A DNA stretch of 6,308 nucleotides from NCBI GenBank assembly GCA_900770335.1, contig CAAGKD010000178.1:1-6308 (forward strand). The letters run 5' to 3'. Positions 5,641-6,308 of the stretch are shown here, piece by piece (positions within the stretch are counted from its first letter, which is position 1; each line of letters opens with the position of its first letter). A model generated the notes under the pieces. It saw only the letters and a program-made list of their open reading frames with translations, had not been told where the DNA came from and searched no databases. The DNA comes from an uncultured Sutterella sp. (GTDB lineage: Bacteria > Pseudomonadota > Gammaproteobacteria > Burkholderiales > Burkholderiaceae_F). Made by a program: the position numbers and the translations under genes.

Positions 5641-6308
5641 TCAATCCGCGATGACGAGATCGGGAATTGCGAACGCCGGCGCCCATCCCTGGTGGACGGT
5701 CTCCGGGTGAGCAGGCGAGACGCCCGCAAGTCCCCGTCCGAGCACGGTCGTTTCGACCGGAGCCTCAAGCGTCACAAGCGCCGCGGACTCAGCGAGGACG
5801 ACGGGCCGCTTGAAGGGGGCGCCCGTGAGCGCAAGGGCGTCGCCGTGGCGGCCGAAGTGCGTGCGGATCCGGTAGAAGGTTTTCTCCTCGTCAGCGCCGT
5901 CGACGCCGCACAAGGCGCACGAGGCGAGCGTGAGCCAGGTCCTCCCCGTTGCTCCCGGCGCCCGGAATTCGACCTCCTCGGGCGCGCCATCGAGCTCAAA
6001 CTTTCCGAGACCCGCGCTCGCATCGCGCCCGTATCCGGAGAGCCCCACCCAGGCGAGCGCCTCGGCGAGGTCTTCTCGCGAGAGACGCGATTCGTCGACC
6101 GACGCCCAGACGGAGAGACCCGTTGCGGCGTTGAGCCAGGTCTGGGAAGAAGCGTATGGAGCGAACTGTCCCGTCCCCGAGGTCCCGGTGATGCGGTCGA
6201 TCGTGTTGTGAACGACCGCGTCCGAGACGCGCAGCGCCCGGGGCCGGCCGCCTCTGCCGGAAGCCTCGCCCGCGGCGCCCTCGTCCGTGACGGCGGCGTC
6301 GCGCCACT
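5641..6308 (-). CDS. csm4: Type III-A CRISPR RAMP protein Csm4, C-terminal part (N-terminus outside window)
   Basis: The frame is open from the window edge (first full codon at 6306) to a TGA at 5643-5641, giving 221 residues of a protein usually near 300. Csm4 binds the crRNA 5' handle next to Cas10 at the base of the Csm complex. Visible family marks are 'HNTIDRITGTSG' (about 6210-6175), the Gly-rich RAMP loop 'GLSGYGRDASAGLGKFEL' (6045-5992), 'YRIRTHFGRHGD' (about 5874-5839), and a C-terminal 'VHQGWAPAFAIP' with its His at 5694-5692. A CxxC pair ('CALC') lies between the loop and the Tyr-Arg motif. No start is visible, and a start inside the window would cut into the family-like region. 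csm5 and cas6 follow on the same strand; cas10, csm2 and csm3 are expected upstream, outside the window. Confidence 0.82.
   Translation of the reverse strand, partial: WRDAAVTDEGAAGEASGRGGRPRALRVSDAVVHNTIDRITGTSGTGQFAPYASSQTWLNAATGLSVWASVDESRLSREDLAEALAWVGLSGYGRDASAGLGKFELDGAPEEVEFRAPGATGRTWLTLASCALCGVDGADEEKTFYRIRTHFGRHGDALALTGAPFKRPVVLAESAALVTLEAPVETTVLGRGLAGVSPAHPETVHQGWAPAFAIPDLVIAD

Noticed and set aside
4518..5654. 378-residue plus-strand open frame antisense to csm5
   Set aside because: Its Arg/Leu/Val/Asp-rich composition is typical of an antisense reading. The minus-strand product carries clear Csm5 motifs.
5550..5768. N-terminal extension of Csm5 to an ATG at 5768
   Set aside because: It would overlap csm4 by more than 100 bp and consists of Arg/Ser/Pro-rich residues, while the RAMP fold begins right after the ATG at 5549.
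1..6308. CRISPR array
   Set aside because: No regularly spaced repeats of 25-40 bp were found on reading the window; only short repeats and hairpins occur.
1..6308. tRNA, rRNA, insertion sequence or attachment site
   Set aside because: No tRNA-like cloverleaf, transposase fragment or long terminal inverted repeats could be recognised by eye.

Overview
The window is high-GC DNA (by eye about 60-68%). It carries a beta-proteobacterial trimeric porin next to a LysR-type regulator, facing the 3' end of a type III-A (Csm) CRISPR-Cas operon. The porin style (Burkholderiales type, ending in a Gly-Leu-X-X-X-Phe-like strand) and the LysR-porin pairing suggest a Burkholderiales bacterium, perhaps Sutterellaceae. 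The family-level placement is inference, not shown by the sequence.

Layout. Positions 1-17 (minus) look like the first codons of a divergently transcribed gene that leaves the window. Positions 18-303 are a divergent intergenic region with small repeats and palindromes. A LysR-type regulator (304-1299, +) follows, then a 322-bp gap with an AT-richer patch and a long GC-rich leader, then a porin (1622-2818, +). A 122-bp convergent gap with tandem quasi-palindromes (2895-2926) separates the porin from the cas genes. All cas genes are on the minus strand. In transcription order they are csm4 (5641 to beyond the window edge, N-terminus missing), a 91-bp gap with a strong hairpin, csm5 (3924-5549) and cas6 (2941-3924). 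csm5 and cas6 overlap by one base (TGATG).

How the genes work together. By family knowledge, Cas6 cuts pre-crRNA inside the repeats. Csm4 caps the 5'-handle end of the Csm complex and Csm5 caps the crRNA 3' end. The catalytic subunit Cas10 and the backbone proteins Csm2 and Csm3 would be expected upstream, beyond 6308. No CRISPR array is visible in the window. The LysR protein probably controls the divergent gene at the left edge, the porin, or both.

The points most worth a second look are the long charged C-terminal extension of Csm5, the perfect 10-bp hairpin in the csm4-csm5 gap, the cysteine cluster in Cas6, and the repeat-containing operator region upstream of the LysR gene.
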